Below are positions 57,096 through 64,000 of a stretch of DNA of 64,000 bases, piece after piece. The notes under the pieces were generated by a model. The model saw only the letters and a program-made list of their open reading frames with translations, was not told the origin of the DNA and did not search any database. How positions within the stretch are numbered: position 1 is the first letter of the stretch; each line of letters opens with the position of its first letter. This DNA comes from JAPUDS01 sp964536265 (lineage in GTDB: Bacteria > Patescibacteriota > Saccharimonadia > Saccharimonadales > Saccharimonadaceae). The stretch is taken from the NCBI GenBank assembly GCA_964536265.1, contig CAZHVV010000001.1:129393-193392 (forward strand), given 5' to 3'. The translations under genes were made by a program, and so were the position numbers.

Positions 57096-57767
57096 TTACC
57101 TTGTGACAATTTTGCCATCATGCAGCTTGAATGTTTTGTCGGTTTTGCCTGCAATATCGAGGTCGTGTGTCACGACAACAATAGTGGTATTCGACGTGCG
57201 CGCAAGTGAATGCAGCAGATCGAAAATCATTGCACCATTCTCGCTATCGAGGTTTCCTGTCGGTTCGTCTGCAAGCAGAAGATTTGGTGAGTTCGCAAGC
57301 GCGCGAGCAATCGCCGTACGCTGTTGTTCCCCGCCCGACATTTTGCCAGGTTTACGTAGTTGTTTGTCGCCCTCAATCCCAACCATTTCGAGGAGTTCTT
57401 GGGCACGGGCAATCCGTTTTTTCTTGGAGACGTTTGCAAATTCCATTGGTAGCATAACGTTTTCGCGGGCCGAGAGGTTCGGGACTAGGTTATAGTTTTG
57501 AAATACGAAACCAATTTTGCTACGACGATATTCAATGAGTGCGTGGTCGTGAAGCTTTGTGATATCTTTTCCAGCAATCTCTATGCTGCCGCTTGTTGCT
57601 GTGTCGAGTGCTCCGAGAAGTGATAGTAGTGTACTCTTACCGCTTCCGCTTCGTCCGATGATTGAGGCAAATTCACCATCTTCAACTGCGAAAGACACCT
57701 TATTGACGGCTGTGACGGTTTTGCCAGCTTGTGAGAATTTCTTGGTTAGGTCTGTAACGTGTAGCAT
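57096..57767 (-). CDS. ABC transporter ATP-binding protein (MacB/LolD type)
   Basis: 223 aa: GRSGSGKSTLLSLLG, FVFQNYNLVPNLSA (Q-loop), MSGGEQQRTAIARAL, LLLADEPTGNLDS, VVVTHDL. The sequence pattern is that of LolD/MacB/YknY ATPases that power mechanotransmission. It works with the permease 1 bp upstream. Confidence 0.95.
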   Translation of the reverse strand: MLHVTDLTKKFSQAGKTVTAVNKVSFAVEDGEFASIIGRSGSGKSTLLSLLGALDTATSGSIEIAGKDITKLHDHALIEYRRSKIGFVFQNYNLVPNLSARENVMLPMEFANVSKKKRIARAQELLEMVGIEGDKQLRKPGKMSGGEQQRTAIARALANSPNLLLADEPTGNLDSENGAMIFDLLHSLARTSNTTIVVVTHDLDIAGKTDKTFKLHDGKIVTR

Positions 57768-57768
57768 A

Positions 57769-59142
57769 TTATTCGTTCCTCATTGCCTCAGCGGGCTTGA
57801 TTTTACTGATAAGGAGTGATGGGATGGCACTACCAATTACGGCGATAACAACAGCTGCACCAAGACCAAGCAGTAGCGTTTGCATACCGACCGACGCGGT
57901 GATATTCGTGATAGTCTGTTGGCTGGTTTGTTGTAGGCCGCGCATGCCACCTCGAAGCATCGGCGTTGTGCTTGTTGTTGACGTAGAAGAATTACTAACG
58001 AGTGAGTTTGTAAGTGGTGTTGATGCTGCGACACCGACACCTAGTCCTATGATGAGTCCCATTGCCGTGAGCGTGATGGCTTCAACAATGAACTGCCACA
58101 TAATTTTGATGTTCGATGAACCGATGGCTTTCATAACACCGATTTCTCGACGGCGTTCACGGACGATCATCATCATTGTAAGGAGAATGATGATTGCGCC
58201 TGCTCCGAGTGCTCCAATGAGGCTGAAGAGTGAAATGGTCTTGACGCTTTCTAATGGCTTAATAGTACTATCTGCTGTATCTTGGCTATTCGTGACATCG
58301 GCTGTTGTGCTAAGGATTGTTTTGATATTGGTCGTAGCGGTCGCAAGATTGTCACTTGAGTCAACAACTGCAGTTGCACTAGTAACGGCCCCGGCTTGGT
58401 CGGAGAGTCGCTGAAGTGTTGAAAGTGAGACATATATGCCGTTGTTTGCGAAAGCCGTGCCCGCATCATAAATACCAACCACTGTCATAGTCGTACTATA
58501 TGCCGTAAAGGTGGAGCCGACAGTGAGAGAATTCTTTGTCGCGATTGCTGACCCGAGTACTGCGATATTTTCATCTTTGCTTGGATCAAAGGCTGCCCCG
58601 CTCGTCCATGTTAGGCTTGTCCCGCCATAGGTTGAGCTGCTTGTTGCGTCGGTTGTTCCCGTGATAGTGACGGGCATTGTAAATGTGCGTGTCGTGGTTG
58701 TTGAAGACGAGTCTGAATTGTCACTCGGTCGAGTTGCATTATCGGGTGGTAACTGAATTTGTATATCAACGCCCGAGTTTGCTGAATTGCGCTGACCTAA
58801 ACTACCCGGTTCAACGGAAGATACTAGGTTGGTTTGCTCTGTTGTCATACGGTCACTCAGCGTCTTTGTGACACCGGTAACATGTGAAACGGCAGCAACC
58901 TTCGCAAGAGCGTCGGTTGTTAGTGCTTCACCACCACCTTCGAAGCCGCGGGCTCCTGCAGGACTGATAGTGATTGTATTACCCACAGAACTTTTAATAC
59001 TTGTAATCTTGTCATCGACCGCCTGTCGTGCTGCGAGCATAGCAACGATAAGCCCAATGCTGAGGCCGAGGATAAGGACGATTGACCCTGTGCGGATTGT
59101 GTTACGGAAAGCGTTCCGTATGCCACGCGTCACTGTGTTCAT
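57769..59142 (-). CDS. MacB/FtsX-type ABC permease
   Basis: 457 aa from the ATG at 59142 (SD GAAAGGAA). TM1 near 22-44, a large extracytoplasmic domain (about 45-310) with Ser/Thr-rich stretches, then three helices including LFSLIGALGAGAIIILLTMMMIV and EIGVMKAIGSSNIKI, the FtsX coupling helix. MacB proteins drive export or envelope remodelling. Substrate unknown. First gene of the pair. Confidence 0.93.
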   Translation of the reverse strand: MNTVTRGIRNAFRNTIRTGSIVLILGLSIGLIVAMLAARQAVDDKITSIKSSVGNTITISPAGARGFEGGGEALTTDALAKVAAVSHVTGVTKTLSDRMTTEQTNLVSSVEPGSLGQRNSANSGVDIQIQLPPDNATRPSDNSDSSSTTTTRTFTMPVTITGTTDATSSSTYGGTSLTWTSGAAFDPSKDENIAVLGSAIATKNSLTVGSTFTAYSTTMTVVGIYDAGTAFANNGIYVSLSTLQRLSDQAGAVTSATAVVDSSDNLATATTNIKTILSTTADVTNSQDTADSTIKPLESVKTISLFSLIGALGAGAIIILLTMMMIVRERRREIGVMKAIGSSNIKIMWQFIVEAITLTAMGLIIGLGVGVAASTPLTNSLVSNSSTSTTSTTPMLRGGMRGLQQTSQQTITNITASVGMQTLLLGLGAAVVIAVIGSAIPSLLISKIKPAEAMRNE

Positions 59143-59221
59143 GAAATTCCTTTCAATTATTGATTCACCCCGAAGTATGCGAGGCTGAACTGAAAGGTGG
59201 CTGAGAGTTTGTAACTTATGA

Positions 59222-59419
59222 TTAGTCAGTTTTTGTACGAGTGAGATGAAATTGTCTGCACGTGAGACAGCGATAGACAGAAAGCTCAAGTTCGGGGTCT
59301 GTGATACTTTTCTCTTCTACCACTTGTTCGGCATCGTGTCGCGTTGCATAACAATGCTTTCCACCACACAGCTTTGGTGCGTCGAAATGTCGTGGTAATG
59401 GTTTGCGAACTCGGCTCAT
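59222..59419 (-). CDS. Small zinc-ribbon-like protein, 65 aa
   Basis: Four Cys in two pairs: KLCGGKHCYAT and YRCLTCRQFHLTR. The ending YRCxxCxxFHLT is typical of a small family of probable zinc ribbons with unknown function. TATACT lies 10 nt before the ATG. Confidence 0.75.
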   Translation of the reverse strand: MSRVRKPLPRHFDAPKLCGGKHCYATRHDAEQVVEEKSITDPELELSVYRCLTCRQFHLTRTKTD

Positions 59420-59448
59420 AGTACTTTCAAGTATACGACATGTTTTTA

Positions 59449-59471
59449 GGCCCCACCGTGAAGATGGGGCC
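59449..59471 (-). repeat. GC-rich hairpin downstream of the 238-aa gene
   Basis: GGCCCCA (59449-59455) and TGGGGCC (59465-59471) form a perfect stem, 63 nt after the stop of the minus-strand gene at 59534. It has no T-run on the minus strand. Confidence 0.55.
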
Positions 59472-59533
59472 CATAGGGGTGTCGAGGTCCGCTCGACGCG
59501 GTTGCCGTGATGTCGTCACGGTACGTTTTGCTC

Positions 59534-60250
59534 CTAGGGCGTGTTGCCCTTCCCTGGTGTCGATGAAGATGGCTGTATTGGGGATGTGGCTGACTGTGTC
59601 GGTTGCGGCGTCGGAGCCGACGCCTGTGGTACTGGGTGGCGTTCTGGTAGCCACTCCGGGTACGACAGACATACCTCGCTTGCAGTCAGCTCTTCATTCG
59701 GAACCTCGAGGGTCATGTAGAACCCTTGAAACTCAAGGTTGAGGCCGAACGTGTAGTCGAACGTGTAGTCTGCCCTAAGTTGACTCGAGGCATACCACTG
59801 TCCGTTACGCGACGGCTTTGCAGAACACAAGTACTTCCACAAGCCATCGATGCTGTTGGGCTTGAGGTCTTGACGTTCTGCCCATTTCTCGGCGTCTCGC
59901 TGACCGGCATGCAGCTTCTTCGCGAGCAAGGCTTGCGCCTTGTTCTCGATTTCGGCGTACAGCTTGTTCTCGACGCAGATCGTGTCACCAATCTGCTCGA
60001 TCTCGCGTTCGCCCATGTCGCACATGTCGCCATATGGTGCAGGTGCTTCGTAGGTGTGCGAGACAGTTGGCTGCGACGTTGATCCGACGTGCGTCGTTGC
60101 GGTCGGCTCGGGAGTGAATCCCCATGCCGTGAGCACGAAAATCATGCCGGTTGCCGTGCCGAGACCTAGGCCGAAGAAAAGGAACGTCCATTTGGACATA
60201 TCCTTTTTGGCAGTCTCGTCCGGATGTGGAGGGGTAATAGGAGCGGACAT
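59534..60250 (-). CDS. GC-rich solitary gene, membrane-anchored protein, 238 aa
   Basis: The start is the ATG at 60250 after AAAGGAGG. A Pro-rich N-terminus (APITPPHPDETAKKD) and one TM (about residues 20-42) precede an extracytoplasmic part. Four Cys (YGDMCDMGE, DTICVEN, YLCSAK, EVCLSYP) could form two disulfides. The domain is alpha/beta (ENKAQALLAKKLHAGQRDA ... LEFQGFYMTLEVPN) and the C-terminus is a Pro/Gln/Ser/Thr-rich tail (ASAPTPQPTQSATSP). No family was recognised. Cell-surface or secreted role likely. Confidence 0.75.
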   Translation of the reverse strand: MSAPITPPHPDETAKKDMSKWTFLFFGLGLGTATGMIFVLTAWGFTPEPTATTHVGSTSQPTVSHTYEAPAPYGDMCDMGEREIEQIGDTICVENKLYAEIENKAQALLAKKLHAGQRDAEKWAERQDLKPNSIDGLWKYLCSAKPSRNGQWYASSQLRADYTFDYTFGLNLEFQGFYMTLEVPNEELTASEVCLSYPEWLPERHPVPQASAPTPQPTQSATSPIQPSSSTPGKGNTP

Positions 60251-60310
60251 GTCCGTCTCCTCCTTTCTGGGGTAGAACCCCAAGTTGGGTCTGACGGGTG
60301 TCTTAATAGT

Positions 60311-60339
60311 ATAGTAGCATAAAATACTTAATAAGTCAA
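60311..60339 (-). promoter_or_regulatory. Promoter of the 238-aa gene
   Basis: On the minus strand TTGACT (60339-60334), 17-nt spacer, TACTAT (60316-60311). The leader has a GGGG-ttcta-CCCC hairpin just before the SD. Confidence 0.7.
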
Positions 60340-60371
60340 GCACTATGGACTGAAATACTCTGTTGAGGCCC

Positions 60372-60401
60372 TTGCTGTTTATAGAGGTAGGGTGATACAA
60401 T
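60372..60401 (+). promoter_or_regulatory. Promoter of the atp operon
   Basis: TTGCTG (60372-60377), 18-nt spacer, TACAAT (60396-60401), then 10 nt to the ATG at 60412: a leaderless transcript for the first atp gene. Confidence 0.65.
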
Positions 60402-60411
60402 CATTGTATAT

Positions 60412-60660
60412 ATGCCTGAGGAGAAAAAGAAACAGGATGTGACTGCTCATGGGTCAAACCCAGATAGTCTCTTTGTGGTCTTTGCAACATTGGGCGATAC
60501 GACCTGGCGAATGTTTGTACCGATTATCGGGTTACTGCTTGTGGGTCGTTGGCTAGATGGTATGTATGGAACAAAACCATGGCTACTGTTTGTGGGCGCT
60601 GCAGTTGGTAGCCTGATTGCTGCTTACCTTGTGAAACGCCAATTGCGGAGCAAGAAATAA
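60412..60660 (+). CDS. AtpZ/AtpI-type ATP synthase assembly protein
   Basis: 82 aa. A charged N-terminus (PEEKKKQDVTAHG) is followed by two helices (MFVPIIGLLLVGRWLD; LLFVGAAVGSLIAAYLV). It fits the AtpZ/AtpI family of small proteins placed before atpB, assisting c-ring assembly or Mg2+ uptake. Its stop is followed after 1 nt by the atpB ATG. Confidence 0.85.
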   Translation: MPEEKKKQDVTAHGSNPDSLFVVFATLGDTTWRMFVPIIGLLLVGRWLDGMYGTKPWLLFVGAAVGSLIAAYLVKRQLRSKK

Positions 60661-60661
60661 T

Positions 60662-61489
60662 ATGATGACGAATTTTGCCATTGCCGGGCTGCACGTCGAA
60701 CTTGCAACAGAACCGATTTTTTCTGTCGGTCCGTTCAGCGTGACGAATTCTATGCTGCTTGGGATGTTTGGTGTCTTGCTCATGGTCGCACTACTTATCT
60801 ATACTGCGCGCGCCCTGGAGCGCAGCAAGCAGAACCACCTTGTCGGAATTGTTTCCTGGGCAGTTGAAGGTATGTATGCGACTGTTTTTCAAATTATTCC
60901 GGATAAACAAACTGCGAAGCGAATCGCACCTTTTGCATTAACTATTTTCTTTACAGTTCTTGCGACGTACTGGGTAGGCATCCTACCTGGTGTCGGGTCT
61001 ATTACGTTGCATGGCGCGCCACTTTTGCGTGGTTTGCCAAGTGATTTAAACTTTACGTTCGCAATAGCACTCCTCACTATGATTGGCGCGCAGCTCTACG
61101 CTATTCGAGCGCATGGCTTTTTCGGCAATGCATCGCGCTACTTAGTGAATCCTTTCAAAAATCCCATCGGCACATTTGAGGGCCTGTTGGAGCTTATTGG
61201 TGAGTTCAGTCGTTTGATTGCCCTGAGTCTTCGCTTGTTCGGCAATGCGTTTGCGGGTGAAGTGCTACTTATGATTGTTGCGTTACTTTCTGGCTGGTTG
61301 GCGTCGCTGAGCTTGCCTTTCGTCATGATTTTCGAGCTGTTTATCGGCTTTATTCAGGCATATGTTTTCTTCATGTTGACACTCATCTTCACCTCGCTTG
61401 CCGTTGCTTCGCACCGCGACACTCACGACGACGCTCATTCACCCAAAGATATGAAGTTAACGGAGAATGAGCTGGCACGTAATGTGTAA
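60662..61489 (+). CDS. atpB: F-type ATP synthase subunit a
   Basis: 275 aa, five to six helices. The essential arginine is Arg191 in LSLRLFGNAFAGEVLL. The N-terminus opens outside (HVELATEPIFSVGPF). It forms the proton half-channels against the c-ring. No strong SD; the gene follows atpZ by 1 nt, so re-initiation is likely. The C-terminal tail (HRDTHDDAHSPKDMKLTEN) is longer and more polar than usual. Confidence 0.96.
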   Translation: MMTNFAIAGLHVELATEPIFSVGPFSVTNSMLLGMFGVLLMVALLIYTARALERSKQNHLVGIVSWAVEGMYATVFQIIPDKQTAKRIAPFALTIFFTVLATYWVGILPGVGSITLHGAPLLRGLPSDLNFTFAIALLTMIGAQLYAIRAHGFFGNASRYLVNPFKNPIGTFEGLLELIGEFSRLIALSLRLFGNAFAGEVLLMIVALLSGWLASLSLPFVMIFELFIGFIQAYVFFMLTLIFTSLAVASHRDTHDDAHSPKDMKLTENELARNV

Positions 61490-61525
61490 GAAACAAGTAT
61501 ACTAAAGGAAAAGGAGTTATATAGT

Positions 61526-61735
61526 ATGGATGCATTATCATTTGGTCTAACGTACGCGCTTCCAGCATTCGGTGCTGCGATTGGTGTCGGTCTTATTGGT
61601 GCTGCTGCACTCAACGCACTTGGTCGCAACCCTGAAAAAGTTGCTGATATTCGCACTATGATGATTACGGCTATTGTCTTTGCCGACAGTCTTGCCATCA
61701 TTGGTATTATCGTTGCGTTCATTGCAAAAGGATAA
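61526..61735 (+). CDS. atpE: F-type ATP synthase subunit c
   Basis: 69 aa, two helices around the polar loop GRNPEKVADI. The ion-binding carboxylate is Asp54 in VFADSLAIIGII. Asp at this place occurs in E. coli, while many bacteria use Glu. The Gln and extra polar residues of Na+-type rings are absent, so H+ is more likely. SD AAAGGAG. Confidence 0.96.
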   Translation: MDALSFGLTYALPAFGAAIGVGLIGAAALNALGRNPEKVADIRTMMITAIVFADSLAIIGIIVAFIAKG

Positions 61736-61744
61736 GTAGCGGGC

Positions 61745-62290
61745 ATGGGTATACCAACCGTTATTGGGTTCGCAGCTGCAGAAGCGGGTGGCAGCGATAT
61801 ACTTTCGGCTCTCGGGATAGACCTGAAGCTGTTTGCTATGCAAGTTGTCGGGTTTCTGTTGCTTGTGTGGGCACTGAGCAAATGGGTCTTCCCTATTTTC
61901 TTCAAGATTGTCGATAAACGGCAAGCAGCTATAGATGATGCAAATAAAGCGGCAGTCGATGCGTCAAAACAAGCACAAGCTTCGCAAGAAGAAACAGACA
62001 AACTACTGAAGCAAGCCCGCGAAGACGCAAAGGATATTGTTGTGACTGCGCATGAAGAAGCATCGACAATGCTCGATGAAGCAGAGAAAAAGAGTCGGGA
62101 GCAGGCTGAATATATTGTTCAGAATGCACGCGAACAATTAGCCAAAGAAGTTGTCGCAGCCAAAAAAGCTCTGCACAACGAAACTGTCAATCTTGTTATG
62201 GCGGCAACAACAAAGGTACTTGGCGGTACTGTCACTGCACAGGTTGATAAAACTGTGGTGAGTAAAGCGCTAAAAGAGATTGATTCATGA
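61745..62290 (+). CDS. atpF: F-type ATP synthase subunit b
   Basis: 181 aa. An N-terminal membrane helix (about 30-52, LFAMQVVGFLLLVWALSKW) is followed by a long Lys/Glu/Ala coiled coil (KQAQASQEETDKLLKQARED onwards) forming the peripheral stalk. Somewhat longer than the 156-170 aa typical form at the N-terminus. It overlaps atpH by 4 nt. Confidence 0.95.
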   Translation: MGIPTVIGFAAAEAGGSDILSALGIDLKLFAMQVVGFLLLVWALSKWVFPIFFKIVDKRQAAIDDANKAAVDASKQAQASQEETDKLLKQAREDAKDIVVTAHEEASTMLDEAEKKSREQAEYIVQNAREQLAKEVVAAKKALHNETVNLVMAATTKVLGGTVTAQVDKTVVSKALKEIDS

Positions 62291-62670
62291 GCGAGCGGAT
62301 TTCACGTCTGAGACTTGCGAAATACGCTGTAGCGGCTATTGAGCGCGGCGACAATCTCGAAACGGTACTTGAACAAATTGCAGCGTATTTGCTAGAGACG
62401 AAACGGTCTCGAGAAGCCATACTTGTTGCGCGAAGTATTGAAGATGTATTTGCGGAGCATGGCACAGTCGTGGCACGAGTTACCAGCGCACATGAGCTTG
62501 ATGACACAATCCACAACTCCATCAAGCGTCTACTGGACACCTCAACATTGCATCTCACAACAGAGATTGACACAAGTCTCATAGGTGGAATTCATGTTGA
62601 AGCGCCGGGTAAGCGCTTGGATGCGACAATGAAACGTAAAGTACTGGCGTTCAGCCAGATGAAAATATAG
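62287..62670 (+). CDS. atpH: F-type ATP synthase subunit delta, short form
   Basis: 127 aa. RLRLAKYAVAAIERGDNLETV at the start and the C-terminal LTTEIDTSLIGGIHVEAPGKRLDATMKRKV are those of OSCP/delta. The usual length is about 175-180 aa, so about 50 residues of the N-terminal helical domain are missing. ATGA overlap with atpF. Confidence 0.9.
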   Translation: MSERISRLRLAKYAVAAIERGDNLETVLEQIAAYLLETKRSREAILVARSIEDVFAEHGTVVARVTSAHELDDTIHNSIKRLLDTSTLHLTTEIDTSLIGGIHVEAPGKRLDATMKRKVLAFSQMKI

Positions 62671-62685
62671 AAGGAAGGTCAAACT

Positions 62686-64000
62686 ATGTCTGAAATTTCT
62701 GTGACAGAACTGTCAAAAGGCCTACGCGATGCCATTGCAAAGCTAGAAACAAATACTGTGCTTGAATCTGTAGGAATCGTGACGCGTGTTGGTGACGGCG
62801 TCGCATGGATTCATGGGTTGAAGGAATGTGGCTTTAACGAAGTTGTCCTTATAGAGACTGAAGCTGGTGATGTTGAAGCGTTTGCACTGAACTTGATGGA
62901 AGACGAGATTGGCGCGGTGTTACTCGGTTCCGACGCGAAGGTTGCAGCCGGCAACCATGTACGACTCAAGGGTGAAGTCCTGAGCGTTCCTATCGGCAAA
63001 GAACTACTTGGTCGCGTTGTGAATCCTCTGGGGCAACCACTTGATGGTGGCGAACCAATTGCAACCACGCAAACAGGTTTGGTTGAGCGCAACGCAGTCG
63101 GTGTTATGGGCCGCAAGCACGTCCATGAGCCTCTCATGACGGGTATTATGGCTATCGACGCTATGTTCCCTATTGGCCGCGGTCAGCGCGAACTTATCAT
63201 CGGTGACCGCCAAACTGGTAAAACCGCCATTGCGCTCGATACTATGATTAATCAAGCCAAGCAAAAGACTGGTGTTGTGAATGTGTACGTCGCGATTGGT
63301 CAGAAGCTTTCGAAGGTTGCGCGTCTTGTTGAGCGTTTGAAACAAGAAGGTGTTATGGAACAGACTATCGTCGTTGCGACTGGTCCGAGTGACCCTGCTT
63401 CCCTGCTGTACCTTGCGCCATATGCCGCAACAGCCATGGGTGAATATTTCCGTGATAACGGTGGTCATGCACTTATGATTTATGACGACCTGTCGAAACA
63501 TGCCGTGGCGTATCGACAAATGTCGCTTCTTCTTCGCCGTCCTCCGGGTCGCGAAGCATTCCCGGGTGATGTTTTCTACCTGCATTCACGTCTTCTTGAG
63601 CGTTCAGCGAAACTTTCCGACGAACTTGGTGGTGGTTCTCTCACTGCTTTACCTATTATTGAGACGCAAGCTGGAGATATTTCGGCATACATTCCAACGA
63701 ATGTTATTTCTATCACAGACGGTCAGATATTCATGGAAACAGACCTCTTTTACCAAGGTATCCGCCCGGCAATCTCTGCTGGACTCTCGGTTTCACGCGT
63801 TGGTGGCGATGCACAAACGAAAGCAGTCAAGAGTGTGTCAGGCCAGTTGAAGCTCAGCCTGAGCCAGTTCCGTGAACTTGCTGCATTTGCACAGTTTGGA
63901 AGTGACCTTGACGAAGCAACAAAGAATCAAGTTGAACGTGGCCAGCGTTTAACTGAACTTCTGAAACAACCACAATACCAACCTATCGGTATTTGGCAGC
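62686..64000 (+). CDS. atpA: F-type ATP synthase subunit alpha (partial, runs off the window)
   Basis: The ATG at 62686 follows AAGGAAGG. 438 codons are present without a stop, of about 500 expected. GDRQTGKT (173-180) is the P-loop, IYDDLSKHAVAYRQ follows, and ALPIIETQAGDISAYIPTNV is the alpha signature. atpG, atpD and atpC are expected beyond the edge. Confidence 0.97.
   Translation, partial: MSEISVTELSKGLRDAIAKLETNTVLESVGIVTRVGDGVAWIHGLKECGFNEVVLIETEAGDVEAFALNLMEDEIGAVLLGSDAKVAAGNHVRLKGEVLSVPIGKELLGRVVNPLGQPLDGGEPIATTQTGLVERNAVGVMGRKHVHEPLMTGIMAIDAMFPIGRGQRELIIGDRQTGKTAIALDTMINQAKQKTGVVNVYVAIGQKLSKVARLVERLKQEGVMEQTIVVATGPSDPASLLYLAPYAATAMGEYFRDNGGHALMIYDDLSKHAVAYRQMSLLLRRPPGREAFPGDVFYLHSRLLERSAKLSDELGGGSLTALPIIETQAGDISAYIPTNVISITDGQIFMETDLFYQGIRPAISAGLSVSRVGGDAQTKAVKSVSGQLKLSLSQFRELAAFAQFGSDLDEATKNQVERGQRLTELLKQPQYQPIGIWQ

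Noticed and set aside
1..64000. UGA recoding as in Gracilibacteria/SR1
   Set aside because: Many core genes end in TGA at the expected place and no conserved frame continues through an internal TGA.
1..64000. Insertion sequences or prophage
   Set aside because: No transposase, integrase or phage structural gene, and no long terminal inverted repeats were found; the inverted repeats seen are terminators or leader/trailer hairpins.

Overview
The window reads as a stretch of a Patescibacteria (CPR) chromosome, most likely Candidatus Saccharibacteria (TM7). This rests on gene content and style, not on a marker phylogeny. Most of the set is housekeeping genes (dprA, pth, der, gltX, smpB, rnhA-like, an F-type ATP synthase operon) mixed with many small membrane proteins, sortase, PEGA/DUF3048/DUF4367-like envelope proteins and GT4 glycosyltransferases. 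UGA behaves as a normal stop throughout, so there is no sign of the UGA recoding seen in Gracilibacteria/SR1. No IS element, phage region, rRNA or CRISPR array was seen. There are two tRNA genes, Glu(CTC) and Leu(CAA).

Layout. 0-8 kb: two tiny membrane ORFs, a small protein, dprA, a structured promoter-to-terminator RNA (about 1949-2276), a ZIP-type metal transporter, pth, der and an RsuA/RluB-type pseudouridine synthase, interleaved with GC-rich single-gene units. 8-13 kb: a histidine kinase/response regulator pair and a PspC/LiaF-like envelope pair. 13.4-17.9 kb: a three-gene operon of a processive GT2 synthase, a HlyD/Alg44-like membrane fusion protein and a membrane-anchored GH81 beta-1,3-glucanase. 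It is a plausible beta-glucan export system and the most interesting metabolic locus here. 17.9-25 kb: a large Ig/FN3-type surface protein, a YxlEFG-like ABC operon, an AlkA-type glycosylase and a Drr-like ABC exporter. 25-30 kb: a nucleotidyltransferase, a DUF4411/ImmA-IrrE toxin-antitoxin-like pair, and a flavin reductase/cytochrome b-like/cupredoxin operon. 30-45 kb: tRNA-Glu, FemAB, DegT aminotransferase, a second two-component pair with DUF3048, gltX, PEGA protein, sortase, tRNA-Leu and exonuclease III. 45-55 kb: smpB, two GT4 glycosyltransferases around a GH-A-like protein, a CobO-like adenosyltransferase, an M14 carboxypeptidase with Ig-like repeats, a DMT permease, and glutaredoxin with FMN reductase divergent from an HxlR regulator. 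A 7-bp tandem repeat and a 100-N assembly gap lie between these last two. 56-64 kb: RNase HI, a MacB-type ABC transporter and the atp operon (atpZ/I-B-E-F-H-A, cut by the window edge).

Two expression styles are visible. Most first genes of transcription units have a TATAAT-like -10 box only about 5-11 bases before ATG, which implies leaderless mRNAs; internal operon genes have Shine-Dalgarno sites. Against this background stand about nine solitary, GC-richer genes or gene pairs (174-425, 2476-2826, 3861-4343, 5165-5488, 7078-7377, 38390-38689, 45363-45854, 56185-56571, 59534-60250). Most of these have an AT-rich promoter, a leader of about 40-150 nt (usually with a hairpin), a canonical SD and a GC-rich hairpin after the stop that often lacks a U-tract. 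None has a recognisable domain. They look like one class of accessory gene and may be the best hunting ground in the window.
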